Source: Xenococcus sp. PCC 7305
GTDB lineage: Bacteria; Cyanobacteriota; Cyanobacteriia; Cyanobacteriales; Xenococcaceae
Length of the DNA stretch: 36,379 nt
NCBI RefSeq assembly: GCF_000332055.1
Contig: NZ_ALVZ01000171.1
Coordinates: 1 to 36,379 of the forward strand
Direction of reading: 5' to 3'
The notes beneath the pieces were generated by a model that was not told where the DNA came from, did no database searches, and was given only the letters and a program-made list of their open reading frames with translations. A program made the translations under genes and the position numbers. Positions 8,002 to 15,796 of this stretch are shown here, in pieces (the first letter of the stretch is position 1; the number at the start of each line of letters is the position of its first letter).

Positions 8002-8583
8002 TTAGCGTTCGTCGAATTCCTCAAATAATAACTCTTCTAAAATCGATTGAAACTCGTCTTCATCAGGGGAAACTAATTCCAACTCATGATTCTGGTTGTA
8101 ACGAGCGAAAAATAATAGGGGAGTTAAGGGTGTATAGATAGAATATTTATGTTGGGCATGATAAAAGCTAGCTAGTAACTGTAGCTCTTCTGCTTCTAAA
8201 TCGCCACCGTCCTCATCCAAATTCAGGGTTAAGAGTTGTTCTTCTTCAATGGGCGGCAGTTCTCCTGTGGCGGTTAGACTATAACCTGTATGCTGAAGAT
8301 AAAGATTTTGTTCGGCCAGTACTGCTTTGGCATTAGCAAAGATTTCTGCTATTTCCGCATCGTCTTCTAACATGACAGCTTCTACTTCCTCGGTGTCGCT
8401 ATCATCATCATCCCAGCTAATAATCACAATGGGAATATCCACTGGCATTAACAACAAATAGGTAATGCCATCAGTATCCAAAGAATGCTCAATGTAACAG
8501 CTGAGAGACCGCCCTTTCTCGTCAAAAATTTGGACTGTCTCTTCGTTACTTGGTTCTTTATCCTGGCTAAAATGGGAAGACAT
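8002..8583 (-). CDS. DUF3727 protein (cyanobacterial/plastid family)
   Basis: This acidic 193-residue protein has an N-terminal segment, VQIFDEKGRSLSCYIEHSL, like the DUF1292 fold, and a C-terminal portion ending in runs of Asp and Glu. I recognise it as the DUF3727 family of cyanobacteria and plant plastids. It has no signal peptide, membrane segment or catalytic motif, and its function is not established. It lies immediately upstream of mltG with a 5-nt gap, suggesting an operon. The start codon is preceded directly by a 7-bp tandem array (8587-8621) rather than by a Shine-Dalgarno sequence, so its translation may be leaderless or rely on another mechanism. Confidence 0.82.
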   Translation of the reverse strand: MSSHFSQDKEPSNEETVQIFDEKGRSLSCYIEHSLDTDGITYLLLMPVDIPIVIISWDDDDSDTEEVEAVMLEDDAEIAEIFANAKAVLAEQNLYLQHTGYSLTATGELPPIEEEQLLTLNLDEDGGDLEAEELQLLASFYHAQHKYSIYTPLTPLLFFARYNQNHELELVSPDEDEFQSILEELLFEEFDER

Positions 8584-8586
8584 AAA

Positions 8587-8621
8587 CAGTTATCAGTTAT
8601 CAGTTATCAGTCAACAGTTGA
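8587..8621. repeat. Heptad array (CAGTTAT type), 5 units
   Basis: Five successive 7-bp units run CAGTTAT three times, then CAGTCAA and CAGTTGA. The array ends 3 nt from the DUF3727 start codon and so occupies its ribosome-binding region. It is an STRR-like heptamer of a sequence family different from the other arrays in the window. Confidence 0.8.
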
Positions 8622-8783
8622 CAGCTTTCTTCGCAAGTGTCTATCAGCGAAACAAGTTAGGCAATTATTCCTACTAAGTTATAAATTACCAGCTAACAGC
8701 ACCTTTTTTTCGTCATGTTGCCTTTTATCTGCGCGATCAATAGCACTGCTTCCTCTGTTGCTCTTGATTCTTCCCTTGAGAAA

Positions 8784-10571
8784 TTACTTCTTGGGTTTGT
8801 AAGTGGACTTGACTTGTAACTCCTGTAATTGTTTATTATCAACTGTTGCTGGGGCGTCGGTTAAAAGACAGCTTGCTTGTTGGGTTTTGGGGAAAGCAAT
8901 GACATCGCGGATTGAATCTTCTTGCGCTAGCAACATTATCAGACGATCTAAGCCATAGGCAATGCCTCCATGGGGAGGGGTGCCATATTCAAAGGCTTCT
9001 AGAAGAAAACCAAATTTCTCCTTAGCTTCTTCTTCCGATAGTCCGATAGTAGTGAAAACTTTTTCTTGGATGTCTTTTTGGTAAATTCGCAAACTTCCAC
9101 CACCTATTTCGACGCCATTGTATACCAGGTCATAGGCCTGGGCTCTAGCCGTTGCTAAATCGTTAATGTCTTCAGGATAAGGTGCGGTAAAGGGGTGATG
9201 AATTGCTTCTAAACGTTTCTCCTCAGAATTCCATTCAAACATGGGGAATTCGGTAATCCAAACTAGGTTTAATTTCTCATGGTCGATTAAGCCCAATTCT
9301 TCGCCAATAAATAAACGGACTCTATCTAGGGTTTTATTAACTGTATCGGTGTCTCCTGCACCAAAAAGAAGTAAATCTCCTGGCTTTGCCGCCGTCTTGG
9401 CTAATAATTCTTGCTTTTGGGTTTCGGAGAGGTTATCTTTGATTGCGCCAATAGTGTCAATTTCGTTATTTTCTCTGACTCTGATATAAGCAATTCCTTT
9501 GGCTCCTGCGGCGATCGCCTCGTTGAAAATATCACCTTTGGGTTTGATTCTCACATTAGAAATACTTTCATTTCCTCCAGGAATTGGTAGCACCTTAACT
9601 GTGCCACCGCTGGCGATCGCCCCAGAGAAGACTTTAAAACCACTGTCTTTGACAATTTCACCGACATCAACTAATTCCAATTCAAAACGAGTATCCGGGC
9701 GATCGCTACCGTAGCGAGCCATGGCGTCAGCATAGGTTAAACGAGGAAAAGGACGAGGTAATTCAATACCTTTGACAGCTTTAAAGATATGACAAATCAG
9801 AGCTTCATTAAGCTCAATAATTTCTTCTACCGACATGAAACTCATTTCCATGTCCAATTGGGTAAATTCTGGTTGCCTGTCAGCACGGAGATCTTCATCG
9901 CGGAAACAACGCGCGATTTGATAGTAGCGATCGCAGCCGGAGACCATCAGCAATTGCTTAAACAACTGCGGCGATTGGGGCAAAGCATACCAATCAGCAG
10001 GATTTACCCGAGAAGGTACTAGATAATCTCTCGCGCCTTCGGGAGTGGAGCGGGTCAAGATGGGAGTTTCAATTTCCAGGAAATTTTCTTGATCTTCAAG
10101 GAAACGACGCATTGCTTTGACGACTTGATGACGTAGTTGGAGATTTTTCGCCATGCGATCGCTTCTGAGGTCGAGATAGCGATATTTCAGCCGTAAATCT
10201 TCTCTCACAGATTCGTATTCTGAAGTGCAAACTTGAAAGGGCAATTGTTTACTAACACTATTTAACAATTCAATCGAATCAGCGTAGATCTCCACTTCTC
10301 CTGTTGGGAGTTTGGGGTTGAGGGATTCTTCGGGGCGTTGGGAAACTTTACCGACAATTTTGACAACATATTCACTGCGAAGGGCGATCGCGTCATTATA
10401 GGAGTCGGGAGTGCGTTGGGGATCGCTCACAATTTGGACTGTGCCAGTGCGATCGCGTAAATCGATGAAAATTACGCCGCCATGATCACGACGGCGATCG
10501 ACCCAACCGAATAGGGTTACCGTCTTATCTATATGTTCTGCCCTTAGCTCACCACAGTAGTTAGTTCTCAT
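8784..10571 (-). CDS. aspS: Aspartyl-tRNA synthetase
   Basis: This class II synthetase charges tRNA-Asp in the cytoplasm. The 595-residue length fits the bacterial type, which carries a GAD insertion domain. The order is an N-terminal OB-fold anticodon-binding domain (about 1-110, with [21 protein letters not shown]), class II motif 1 near [19 protein letters not shown], motif 2 in [20 protein letters not shown], the insertion domain at about 290-420, and motif 3 in AYGLDRL. Whether it is discriminating, or also charges tRNA-Asn for amidation, cannot be decided from the sequence alone. It is followed on the same strand, after about 200 bp and a heptad array, by the DUF3727 and mltG genes. Confidence 0.97.
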   Translation of the reverse strand: MRTNYCGELRAEHIDKTVTLFGWVDRRRDHGGVIFIDLRDRTGTVQIVSDPQRTPDSYNDAIALRSEYVVKIVGKVSQRPEESLNPKLPTGEVEIYADSIELLNSVSKQLPFQVCTSEYESVREDLRLKYRYLDLRSDRMAKNLQLRHQVVKAMRRFLEDQENFLEIETPILTRSTPEGARDYLVPSRVNPADWYALPQSPQLFKQLLMVSGCDRYYQIARCFRDEDLRADRQPEFTQLDMEMSFMSVEEIIELNEALICHIFKAVKGIELPRPFPRLTYADAMARYGSDRPDTRFELELVDVGEIVKDSGFKVFSGAIASGGTVKVLPIPGGNESISNVRIKPKGDIFNEAIAAGAKGIAYIRVRENNEIDTIGAIKDNLSETQKQELLAKTAAKPGDLLLFGAGDTDTVNKTLDRVRLFIGEELGLIDHEKLNLVWITEFPMFEWNSEEKRLEAIHHPFTAPYPEDINDLATARAQAYDLVYNGVEIGGGSLRIYQKDIQEKVFTTIGLSEEEAKEKFGFLLEAFEYGTPPHGGIAYGLDRLIMLLAQEDSIRDVIAFPKTQQASCLLTDAPATVDNKQLQELQVKSTYKPKK

Positions 10572-10661
10572 ATCGCTTTGTTAAATAAAATTTAAAATAA
10601 TACAGCGTCCTTTAGATTAACAGAAAATTAGCTTGTGCAAGTAAATTGCCAGGTATGAAAT

Positions 10662-10675
10662 GCTAATGGCTAATG
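10662..10675. repeat. Short heptad duplication (GCTAATG x2)
   Basis: Two exact GCTAATG units, then a degenerate third (GATAATT), lie between aspS and the VapC-type toxin gene. This is a minimal example of the 7-bp periodic arrays found elsewhere in the window. The rest of the 164-bp gap holds nothing I can identify. Confidence 0.55.
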
Positions 10676-10735
10676 GATAATTGCTTTTTATTAAATTGAA
10701 TTAATAATGCTGTCTGCGCTTTGACTATTTATTTA

Positions 10736-11140
10736 TTATTGCACTGTTGACAACCAATCAAAACCTATTAAACGACTATCCACTGTTGCTAGGATAAGTC
10801 CATAGTTAATTGCTGTTGCAGCAATAAATCGATCTGCTGGATCGTGATGTGACAAATTGATTTGACGGGATAGCAGAGCAATTTCATAAGTTAAACGGGC
10901 TTCTTTAAGATCTAAAATTTTGAGATGTTTTTTGATCCAGGTAATGGGTTCAGAATTTATCTCTATTCGCCCCTTTTCCGCAAGAATCAAAGTTTCCCAT
11001 ACGCTGATGGGTGAAAGCCATAGCTCGTTTTTCTCTGATGCAATGATAGTTCGTAAGTTCTTAGATAGCTTTTCGTCTCCAAACAAATACCATAGCCAAA
11101 TATGAGTATCAAGCAATAGTTTCAATTTAATATTTCCCAT
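10736..11140 (-). CDS. vapC: PIN-domain toxin, VapC family
   Basis: PIN-domain toxins are Mg-dependent ribonucleases that block growth when freed from their antitoxin. The 134-residue product starts its core with LLLDTHIWLW and has the expected acidic residues: D11, E49 (SVWE), D100/D103 (HHDPADR) and D121 (TVDSR). The DTHIWLW start places it in the subfamily usually paired with Phd/YefM antitoxins. It overlaps the antitoxin gene by 19 nt if ATG 11140 is used. A TTG at 11125, overlapping the antitoxin stop, would give the more usual beginning MKLLLDTH and is a serious alternative start. All catalytic residues are present, so the toxin is probably functional. Confidence 0.9.
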   Translation of the reverse strand: MGNIKLKLLLDTHIWLWYLFGDEKLSKNLRTIIASEKNELWLSPISVWETLILAEKGRIEINSEPITWIKKHLKILDLKEARLTYEIALLSRQINLSHHDPADRFIAATAINYGLILATVDSRLIGFDWLSTVQ

Positions 11141-11358
11141 TCTGAGGTTTCAATTGCAGGATTAATTATGTCTGCGATAATTTTCCCTGTATTTTTAGCG
11201 ACACCAAATTTTTCTCTAGTGTGAGCTTCTGGGGCTGGATTTACTACGACTAAGGGTTGACCGTTACGAGTAATTGTCAGTCCTTCTCCAGTTCGATTTA
11301 CTTCATCAAGTAAGCGAAGACATTGAGCTTTGAACTTAGAGATTTGAATGTTTTTCAT
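11122..11358 (-). CDS. Antitoxin, Phd/YefM family
   Basis: The 78-residue product has the N-terminal DNA-binding Phd/YefM fold: MKNIQISKFKAQCLRLLDEV, then GEGLTITRNGQPLVVVNP. The C-terminal 30 residues probably wrap around and neutralise the toxin. Antitoxin first, toxin second and overlapping is the standard order for this class. A TATAAT box and a 13-bp tandem repeat just upstream (11390-11426) are well placed for autoregulation by the complex. Confidence 0.9.
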   Translation of the reverse strand: MKNIQISKFKAQCLRLLDEVNRTGEGLTITRNGQPLVVVNPAPEAHTREKFGVAKNTGKIIADIINPAIETSEWEILN

Positions 11359-11389
11359 AACATTGAACTAAATTTGCTCTTCTTTTTTA

Positions 11390-11426
11390 ATTATACAAAA
11401 AACTATGGTCATTAACTATAGTCATT
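11390..11426 (-). promoter_or_regulatory. Toxin-antitoxin promoter with 13-bp tandem operator repeat
   Basis: Read leftwards, a perfect TATAAT (-10; complement of 11390-11395) lies about 30 nt before the antitoxin ATG. Immediately upstream, plus-strand AACTATGGTCATT (11401-11413) and AACTATAGTCATT (11414-11426) form a tandem repeat with one mismatch, covering the -35 region. The second copy contains the palindrome ACTATAGT. This fits an operator for the Phd-type antitoxin (inference). Confidence 0.55.
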
Positions 11427-11600
11427 AATATTGTACAGTTTGACTTTTGATTATTCCTTTGGCTACCATTTCTTCTGCTTTACTTTCTATCTTAATGATA
11501 TGATCGCCTCTCATAGTTCAATAGCTTCTTTCACGACGCGATCGCGAATCCGTTGCTTAAGTCCTTTTTCCGTCTTGATCGCAATCTCTTCAACCCTCAA
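11425..11600 (-). pseudogene. Two overlapping 29-codon reading frames, possible gene remnant
   Basis: Leftwards, a TTG-initiated frame (11600-11511) encodes a charged peptide, RVEEIAIKTEKGLKQRIRDR followed by VVKEAIEL. Its TGA overlaps the ATG of a second frame (11514-11425), MRGDHIIKIESKAEEMVAKG followed by IIKSQTVQY. Both look like soluble helical protein, and the join resembles a frameshifted single ORF. I recognise no family. It lies between the PPOX gene and the toxin-antitoxin promoter, and the second frame ends inside the operator repeat. Confidence 0.25.
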
Positions 11601-11604
11601 AACC

Positions 11605-12282
11605 TTAAACTCCCCGACGATAATTAGTCAGGTTTTCAGGAAGGTCAATTTCAGGAGCAAGCTTCGGATCAGCAACAGGAATACCTGCTGTTACCTTAAG
11701 AGGTAATTCTCCCGCCCAAATCGGTAATTTATAATCAACCGCATCATCTAATGGTTGCCCCGTGCGAACTTTAGCTGAACCCTCTTCAATGGGAAAAGCC
11801 AGCACAGTAGTCGCTTTCAACTCTTGAGCATGAGGAATCCGCGCCTGTGACCAACGTCCAGGAATCATTTGATCTGTCAACGCTTTTAACGCAGCCATTT
11901 TCTCGGTTTCACTGTCAACTAACTTTGCTTTGCCAAATAAAACTACAGAGCGATAATTCATTGAGTGATGAAACAAAGAACGTGCGATTACCAAACCATC
12001 TAATAAAGTTACCGTTAAACAAACATTAATTCCTTGTTCGAGATTTTTCATCAGACGACTAACTGAAGACCCATGAAGATACAAGTGATCGCCTGCTCTG
12101 CCATAAGCCATCGGAATCACAAAAGGTTGCTCATTACTCACAAATCCCACATGAGCGACCAATGCTTCATCGAGAATGCTGTAAATTAATTCTCGTTCTT
12201 GACTACCCCGTTTTGGTAAACGTCTAAGTTTACTGCGATCGCTGACCTGAAGATTGGCGGACTTAGACATAATTGATTTCAT
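11605..12282 (-). CDS. Flavin-binding PPOX-family protein (pyridoxamine 5'-phosphate oxidase-like)
   Basis: This 225-residue protein has the split-barrel flavin-binding fold of the pyridoxamine phosphate oxidase superfamily. The core runs through ALVAHVGFVSNEQPFVIPM, then HLYLHGSSVSRLMKNL and NYRSVVLFGKAKLV, which fit the FMN-binding strands. It belongs to the branch often annotated as flavin-nucleotide-binding rather than to true PdxH, so the substrate is unknown. It diverges from a MocR/PdxR-type regulator with only 89 bp between them, a common pairing that implies control by that regulator and a link to vitamin B6 or flavin chemistry (inference). A second ATG at residue 5 (12270) is an equally likely start. 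Confidence 0.85.
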   Translation of the reverse strand: MKSIMSKSANLQVSDRSKLRRLPKRGSQERELIYSILDEALVAHVGFVSNEQPFVIPMAYGRAGDHLYLHGSSVSRLMKNLEQGINVCLTVTLLDGLVIARSLFHHSMNYRSVVLFGKAKLVDSETEKMAALKALTDQMIPGRWSQARIPHAQELKATTVLAFPIEEGSAKVRTGQPLDDAVDYKLPIWAGELPLKVTAGIPVADPKLAPEIDLPENLTNYRRGV

Positions 12283-12292
12283 TATTAGTTTT

Positions 12293-12333
12293 TCTTGAAT
12301 CCAAAATAAAGGGAATATTGGTATGATTCAAGA
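12293..12333. promoter_or_regulatory. Dyad operator between the PPOX and MocR genes
   Basis: A perfect 9-bp inverted repeat, TCTTGAATC (12293-12301) and GATTCAAGA (12325-12333), is separated by 23 bp in the shared 89-bp promoter region. Reading leftwards, TTGAAT (complement of 12326-12331) and TATTTT (complement of 12303-12308), 17 bp apart, form a plausible PPOX promoter whose -35 lies in one arm. A MocR-type dimer could bind both arms and regulate both genes (inference). Confidence 0.55.
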
Positions 12334-12371
12334 GCCACTTTTCACTTTTTATTCCAGTCCACTTAATAATT

Positions 12372-13838
12372 ATGGACTTAGCAATTCACCTCAAAAGTAA
12401 TTCCCCAATTCCCTTATATCAACAACTGACTGAGAAAATTCGTACTGCGATATTAGAAGGCCGACTCCAACCCAAGCAAAAACTACCTTCATCTCGAAGT
12501 TTGGCAAAATCTCTCATGATTTCTCGTTCCACCGTGATCCAATGTTACGAACAGTTAGCCAGCGAAGGATATTTAGAAACTCGTTCTGGTTCGGGGACTT
12601 ATGTCTGTCATCAAATACCTGATGAATGGCTCAATGCACAGCCTATTGAACCTGTAACGAATCAAATAGCTCAAGATTTAACGCTGTCTCAATTTGGCAA
12701 GAATTTGATTTCTGTCGGCAGTTTAGAAGTTTCAGAACCAGGTTTTGAGATTAGCTTCCGCTATGGCAATCCTGCGAATGGGCATTTTCCTCTTCAACTG
12801 TGGCGCAAATTTTTAAATCGTTATTGTGATAGTCCAACTGCTTTGCTGAATTATGCTGCTGATGCTGCGGGACATTTTCCCTTAAGAGTTGCGATCGCTA
12901 ATTATTTAAGGCGTTCTCGTGCAGTTTGCTGTAATCCTAAACAAGTCATCATTGTTAATGGTTCCCAGCAAGCTTTAAATTTAATTGCTCGTTTGACCTT
13001 AAACCCTGGTGATTGGCTGGCAATGGAAGATCCTGGTTATTTGGGCGCACGTAAATGTTTCAGCAGTCAATCTGCGAATTTACAACCAATTCCTATTAAT
13101 TCTGAAGGTTTAAATATTGATCTTTTAACTCAATGTAATCGTAACTTTAAATTAGTTTATGTTACGCCATCCCATCAATTTCCCACAGGAGTTACCTTAA
13201 CTTTGAGACAAAGAATTGCTCTGCTGCAATGGGCGCAAACGACCGGAACTTTGATTATCGAAGATGATTATGATAGTGAATTTCGTTATGGAGAACAGCC
13301 GATTCCTGCTTTACAGGGCATGGATAAAAGTGAGTCTGTCATTTATGTGGGGACATTCTCAAAAACAATGTTTCCTTCTTTGAGAATTGGTTATTTAGTC
13401 GTGCCAGATTCCTGGATATCTTTAGTCAGGAATGCTAAATGGTTATGCGATCGCGTGACTCCATTGTTAGAACAATATGCTCTTACTGATTGGATTATTG
13501 AAGGTCATTTTGAGAGACATATTCGACGGATGAGAAAACTTTATAATCTGCGTCGCCAAGTTTTAATCAGAGCTTTGGAGAAATATTTTGGAGATCGCGT
13601 AACTATTCTGGGGGCGAATGCAGGTATTCATGTGATGGTTAGAATTGAGACAGGCTTGTGCGATCGCGTTATTCTCCAAAAAGCAGCAGCAGTTGGAGTT
13701 GGCTTGATTAGTGCAAGAGAATATTATTTAAAACCCCAAGATCAAGGAGAGTTTATTTTTGGCTATGCTCAACTCACAGAAATTAAAATAGAGCAGGGTA
13801 TTTGCAAATTGTCTCAGATATTAGAAATTAGCAATTAA
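12372..13838 (+). CDS. MocR/PdxR-type transcriptional regulator (GntR HTH + aminotransferase fold)
   Basis: The 488-residue product joins an N-terminal GntR winged helix-turn-helix (about residues 1-75; PLYQQLTEKIRTAILEGRL, then LPSSRSLAKSLMISRSTVIQ) to a class I aminotransferase-like domain. The PLP lysine is in TFSKTMFPSLRIGY (K331), and the Asp that contacts the pyridine nitrogen is in IIEDDYDSEFRY. All expected cofactor contacts appear present. Such proteins bind PLP as an effector and regulate B6 or amino-acid genes. The target is likely the divergent PPOX-family gene, and a perfect dyad lies between them. The stop is 5 nt from the convergent EcfT-like gene. Confidence 0.92.
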   Translation: MDLAIHLKSNSPIPLYQQLTEKIRTAILEGRLQPKQKLPSSRSLAKSLMISRSTVIQCYEQLASEGYLETRSGSGTYVCHQIPDEWLNAQPIEPVTNQIAQDLTLSQFGKNLISVGSLEVSEPGFEISFRYGNPANGHFPLQLWRKFLNRYCDSPTALLNYAADAAGHFPLRVAIANYLRRSRAVCCNPKQVIIVNGSQQALNLIARLTLNPGDWLAMEDPGYLGARKCFSSQSANLQPIPINSEGLNIDLLTQCNRNFKLVYVTPSHQFPTGVTLTLRQRIALLQWAQTTGTLIIEDDYDSEFRYGEQPIPALQGMDKSESVIYVGTFSKTMFPSLRIGYLVVPDSWISLVRNAKWLCDRVTPLLEQYALTDWIIEGHFERHIRRMRKLYNLRRQVLIRALEKYFGDRVTILGANAGIHVMVRIETGLCDRVILQKAAAVGVGLISAREYYLKPQDQGEFIFGYAQLTEIKIEQGICKLSQILEISN

Positions 13839-13843
13839 TGACT

Positions 13844-14800
13844 TTAAAACATACCACCGATCGCGATCCGAGCAATCCAAAAAGGAATCAAACAACCAAG
13901 GGCCAACCAATCTCGCCAACGTAGGCGTAACTGATGCCATTGCACACGATGGGTATTCGGACTCGTGAAACCTCTGATATCCATTGCGATCGCAATTTGT
14001 TCAGCTCTCATCAACAGATTTTCTAAAAGTTTCTCCACCACAATTAACCAAACCTGGGTACTGCCTCGAAACCCTAATTTCTTCCAATTAATCGCTCTAG
14101 TGCGGACAGAACGAAATAGATTTTGGACTTCTTCTAAAACTAGAGGAATGAACCTCAAAGCCAAAGTTAAAGTAAGAGCAATTTCTGTTACTGGTATTTT
14201 TAACCGCCGCAAGGGACTCATTAAGTCTTCTAGTCCTGCGGTGATCTCCTCTGGCGCAGTAGTAAGCAAATAAAGATTTGTACTGTAGATTAAAGTAAAA
14301 ATCAAAGTGGAAATTCTGATTGCCACATCTAAAGAACGGCGCGTAACACTAAAGCGACCTAAATCTACCAAAACATAATGATATTCATCAACTTGAAACG
14401 CTCCAATAATTTTATGGAAAAATTGGGCGACTGCATTGAGAATCCGATTGGCAAATAAATCTTGTGGAGGTTCAATAAAACTAAAACTATCAGCAGGTAA
14501 TCGCGGTTGATGGCTGATTGCCAATCCATCAGGGGCAAAAGCAGTTAAAACCAAAATAAACAGAGATATGGTGAGTAACAATCCCATCTGCTGTCGCCAT
14601 ACCCGCAGGGGAATTGCTGCTGAGAAAGTAAGGATAATTAATAACCCCGAAAGGCCCAGGCGCCAAAAAGGATTAGCCAACAGCGGTGCAAGCAGGAAAG
14701 TCATTAACCAGACTAGTTTAATTCTAGGGTCAATCTTGTGCAGCCAAGTAACAGGTTTTTCCAGATAAAGCCCAATAGGGAGCGATCGCAATAAATCCAT
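13844..14800 (-). CDS. EcfT/CbiQ-family energy-coupling transporter transmembrane protein
   Basis: The T component of ECF transporters couples the ATPases to a substrate-binding membrane subunit for uptake of vitamins or metal ions. The 318-residue product begins with PVTWLHKIDPRIKLVWLMTF, the typical CbiQ/EcfT start, and has several membrane helices. The conserved coupling helices are visible as LFRSVRTRAINWKKLGFRG and MRAEQIAIAMDIRGF, the latter a form of the Ala-Arg-Gly signature. No ATPase or S component is nearby, so the substrate is unknown; solitary T components are usual in cyanobacterial genomes. It converges tightly with the MocR gene. Confidence 0.9.
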   Translation of the reverse strand: MDLLRSLPIGLYLEKPVTWLHKIDPRIKLVWLMTFLLAPLLANPFWRLGLSGLLIILTFSAAIPLRVWRQQMGLLLTISLFILVLTAFAPDGLAISHQPRLPADSFSFIEPPQDLFANRILNAVAQFFHKIIGAFQVDEYHYVLVDLGRFSVTRRSLDVAIRISTLIFTLIYSTNLYLLTTAPEEITAGLEDLMSPLRRLKIPVTEIALTLTLALRFIPLVLEEVQNLFRSVRTRAINWKKLGFRGSTQVWLIVVEKLLENLLMRAEQIAIAMDIRGFTSPNTHRVQWHQLRLRWRDWLALGCLIPFWIARIAIGGMF

Positions 14801-15124
14801 ATTGGTCGTGGATGTAGATTAAATAGCAGTTAAACTCTCAATACTGTAACAAAAAAGTAAAAAAATTCTGTATCCTAGTTTTGGTGAGGAAAATGGCAAA
14901 AATAATCTCCATGATTAAAATGAAATTGAAATTTTTCCCCACACTGTAATGTTAGAGATATACTCAAAGACGGTTAGCCTTTCAATACCAAAGTAAACAA
15001 AATATAATTTTGGTCGAATAAGTAAAAAACTATACTGTTCAATCAGTCGTGTGGATTCTATTCGAGGGCAACTATAGGCTATTTTATAGCTGAATAACAA
15101 TAGTAAAACGTGGAGACACAAGCA
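14801..15124 (+). promoter_or_regulatory. Upstream region and long leader of the cold-shock gene
   Basis: This 324-bp gap carries no convincing gene. A TATAAT box at 15003-15008, with TTTCAA (14980-14985) 17 bp upstream, would start transcription near 15015 and leave a leader of about 110 nt before the ATG at 15125. Long structured leaders are typical of cold-shock genes. The last part holds a Shine-Dalgarno-like GGAGA at 15112-15116. Confidence 0.4.
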
Positions 15125-15319
15125 ATGCCTCAAGGAACAGTAAAATGGTTCAATGTAGAAAAAGGTTTTGGTTTTATCAAACCAGATGAGGGAGACAAAG
15201 ATTTATTTGTGCATCATTCAGAAATTCAAGGCCAGACTCTTAACGATGGTGATAAGGTCGAATTTGGGGTTGGTGAAGGTAGAAAAGGCCCTTGTGCAAT
15301 TGAGGTAAAGAAGATCTAA
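15125..15319 (+). CDS. Cold-shock-domain RNA-binding protein (CspA family)
   Basis: This is a 64-residue single cold-shock domain: [20 protein letters not shown], then [11 protein letters not shown]. The RNP1 (KGFGFI) and RNP2 (LFVHH) nucleic-acid-binding motifs are both intact. It binds single-stranded RNA or DNA in the cytoplasm and may act as an RNA chaperone. I chose ATG 15125 rather than an in-frame GTG at 15110, because [10 protein letters not shown] is the usual family start and GGAGA lies 8 nt upstream. It is a single gene, with the olefin synthase following 477 bp later on the same strand; no functional link is implied. Confidence 0.93.
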   Translation: MPQGTVKWFNVEKGFGFIKPDEGDKDLFVHHSEIQGQTLNDGDKVEFGVGEGRKGPCAIEVKKI

Positions 15320-15341
15320 GTAACCAACAGAATAAATATCT

Positions 15342-15390
15342 CCAAAAGGCAATTGCTTTGCTCTAATTTGCAGAGTAATTGTCGTTTTGG
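15342..15390 (+). terminator. Imperfect long hairpin after the cold-shock gene
   Basis: CCAAAA (15342-15347) pairs with TTTTGG (15385-15390). Inner blocks CAATT/AATTG and CTCT/AGAG also pair, with small bulges between. No T-run follows, so it could equally be an mRNA 3'-end stabiliser. Confidence 0.3.
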
Positions 15391-15796
15391 AACTCATAAG
15401 ATTTTATTAGGTATGCTTTATTCTATTGACTTAAGCAGGAGGTTCTTGCTGGCAACACCAAGAAGATCGAGAACTCGGAGCCAGAATAAAGCTTGAAACC
15501 CATTGTCTTATCTTTTCTTCAGAGAGATTGATCGGGAAGTTTTCCCCTAATTTTTGAGCTTTATCGATACAGCAAATTAACCTATGATAATTATTTCATA
15601 ATCAAAAAACACTTGTATTCCCGACTGTGTGGGTTTTTCCAAGAGTATAGGCTGCCCTATGATAATACGGTGGTCTATATTTTTGTCCCTGCGATCACGT
15701 ATTGTATTTGAGAAACTTCCCTATAATTATTGTGACCGAATGTAACAAAATATCTCACTTTTGTATAAGCTAGTTAGGTGGAGTCTCACCGCATAG
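15391..15796. other. Intergenic region upstream of the olefin synthase
   Basis: Most of this gap carries no gene, apart from a leftward orphan reading frame at 15431-15595 listed separately. TATAAT at 15722-15727 and TATAAG at 15764-15769 are possible -10 boxes for the olefin synthase gene, but neither has a good -35 at the right distance. The region presumably contains that promoter and a leader. Confidence 0.35.
15431..15595 (-). pseudogene. Protein-like open frame without a start codon (possible gene remnant)
   Basis: Reading leftwards from a stop at about 15598, 54 open codons run to a TAA at 15431-15433. The translation looks like real protein: CCIDKAQKLGENFPINLSEE, then KIRQWVSSFILAPSSR, then SSWCCQQEPPA. 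There is no ATG, GTG or TTG in frame. An ATG lies just upstream in another frame, consistent with a frameshifted or truncated gene. I cannot name a family. Confidence 0.3.

Noticed and set aside
8485-8802. 105-codon plus-strand frame across the DUF3727 start and the heptad array
   Set aside because: It is antisense to DUF3727 and to the aspS end and is rich in Leu and Ser from repeat DNA; a chance frame.
14915-15133. 72-codon minus-strand frame upstream of the cold-shock gene
   Set aside because: It overlaps the start of the cold-shock gene and its leader, has no ribosome-binding site and an unconvincing composition.
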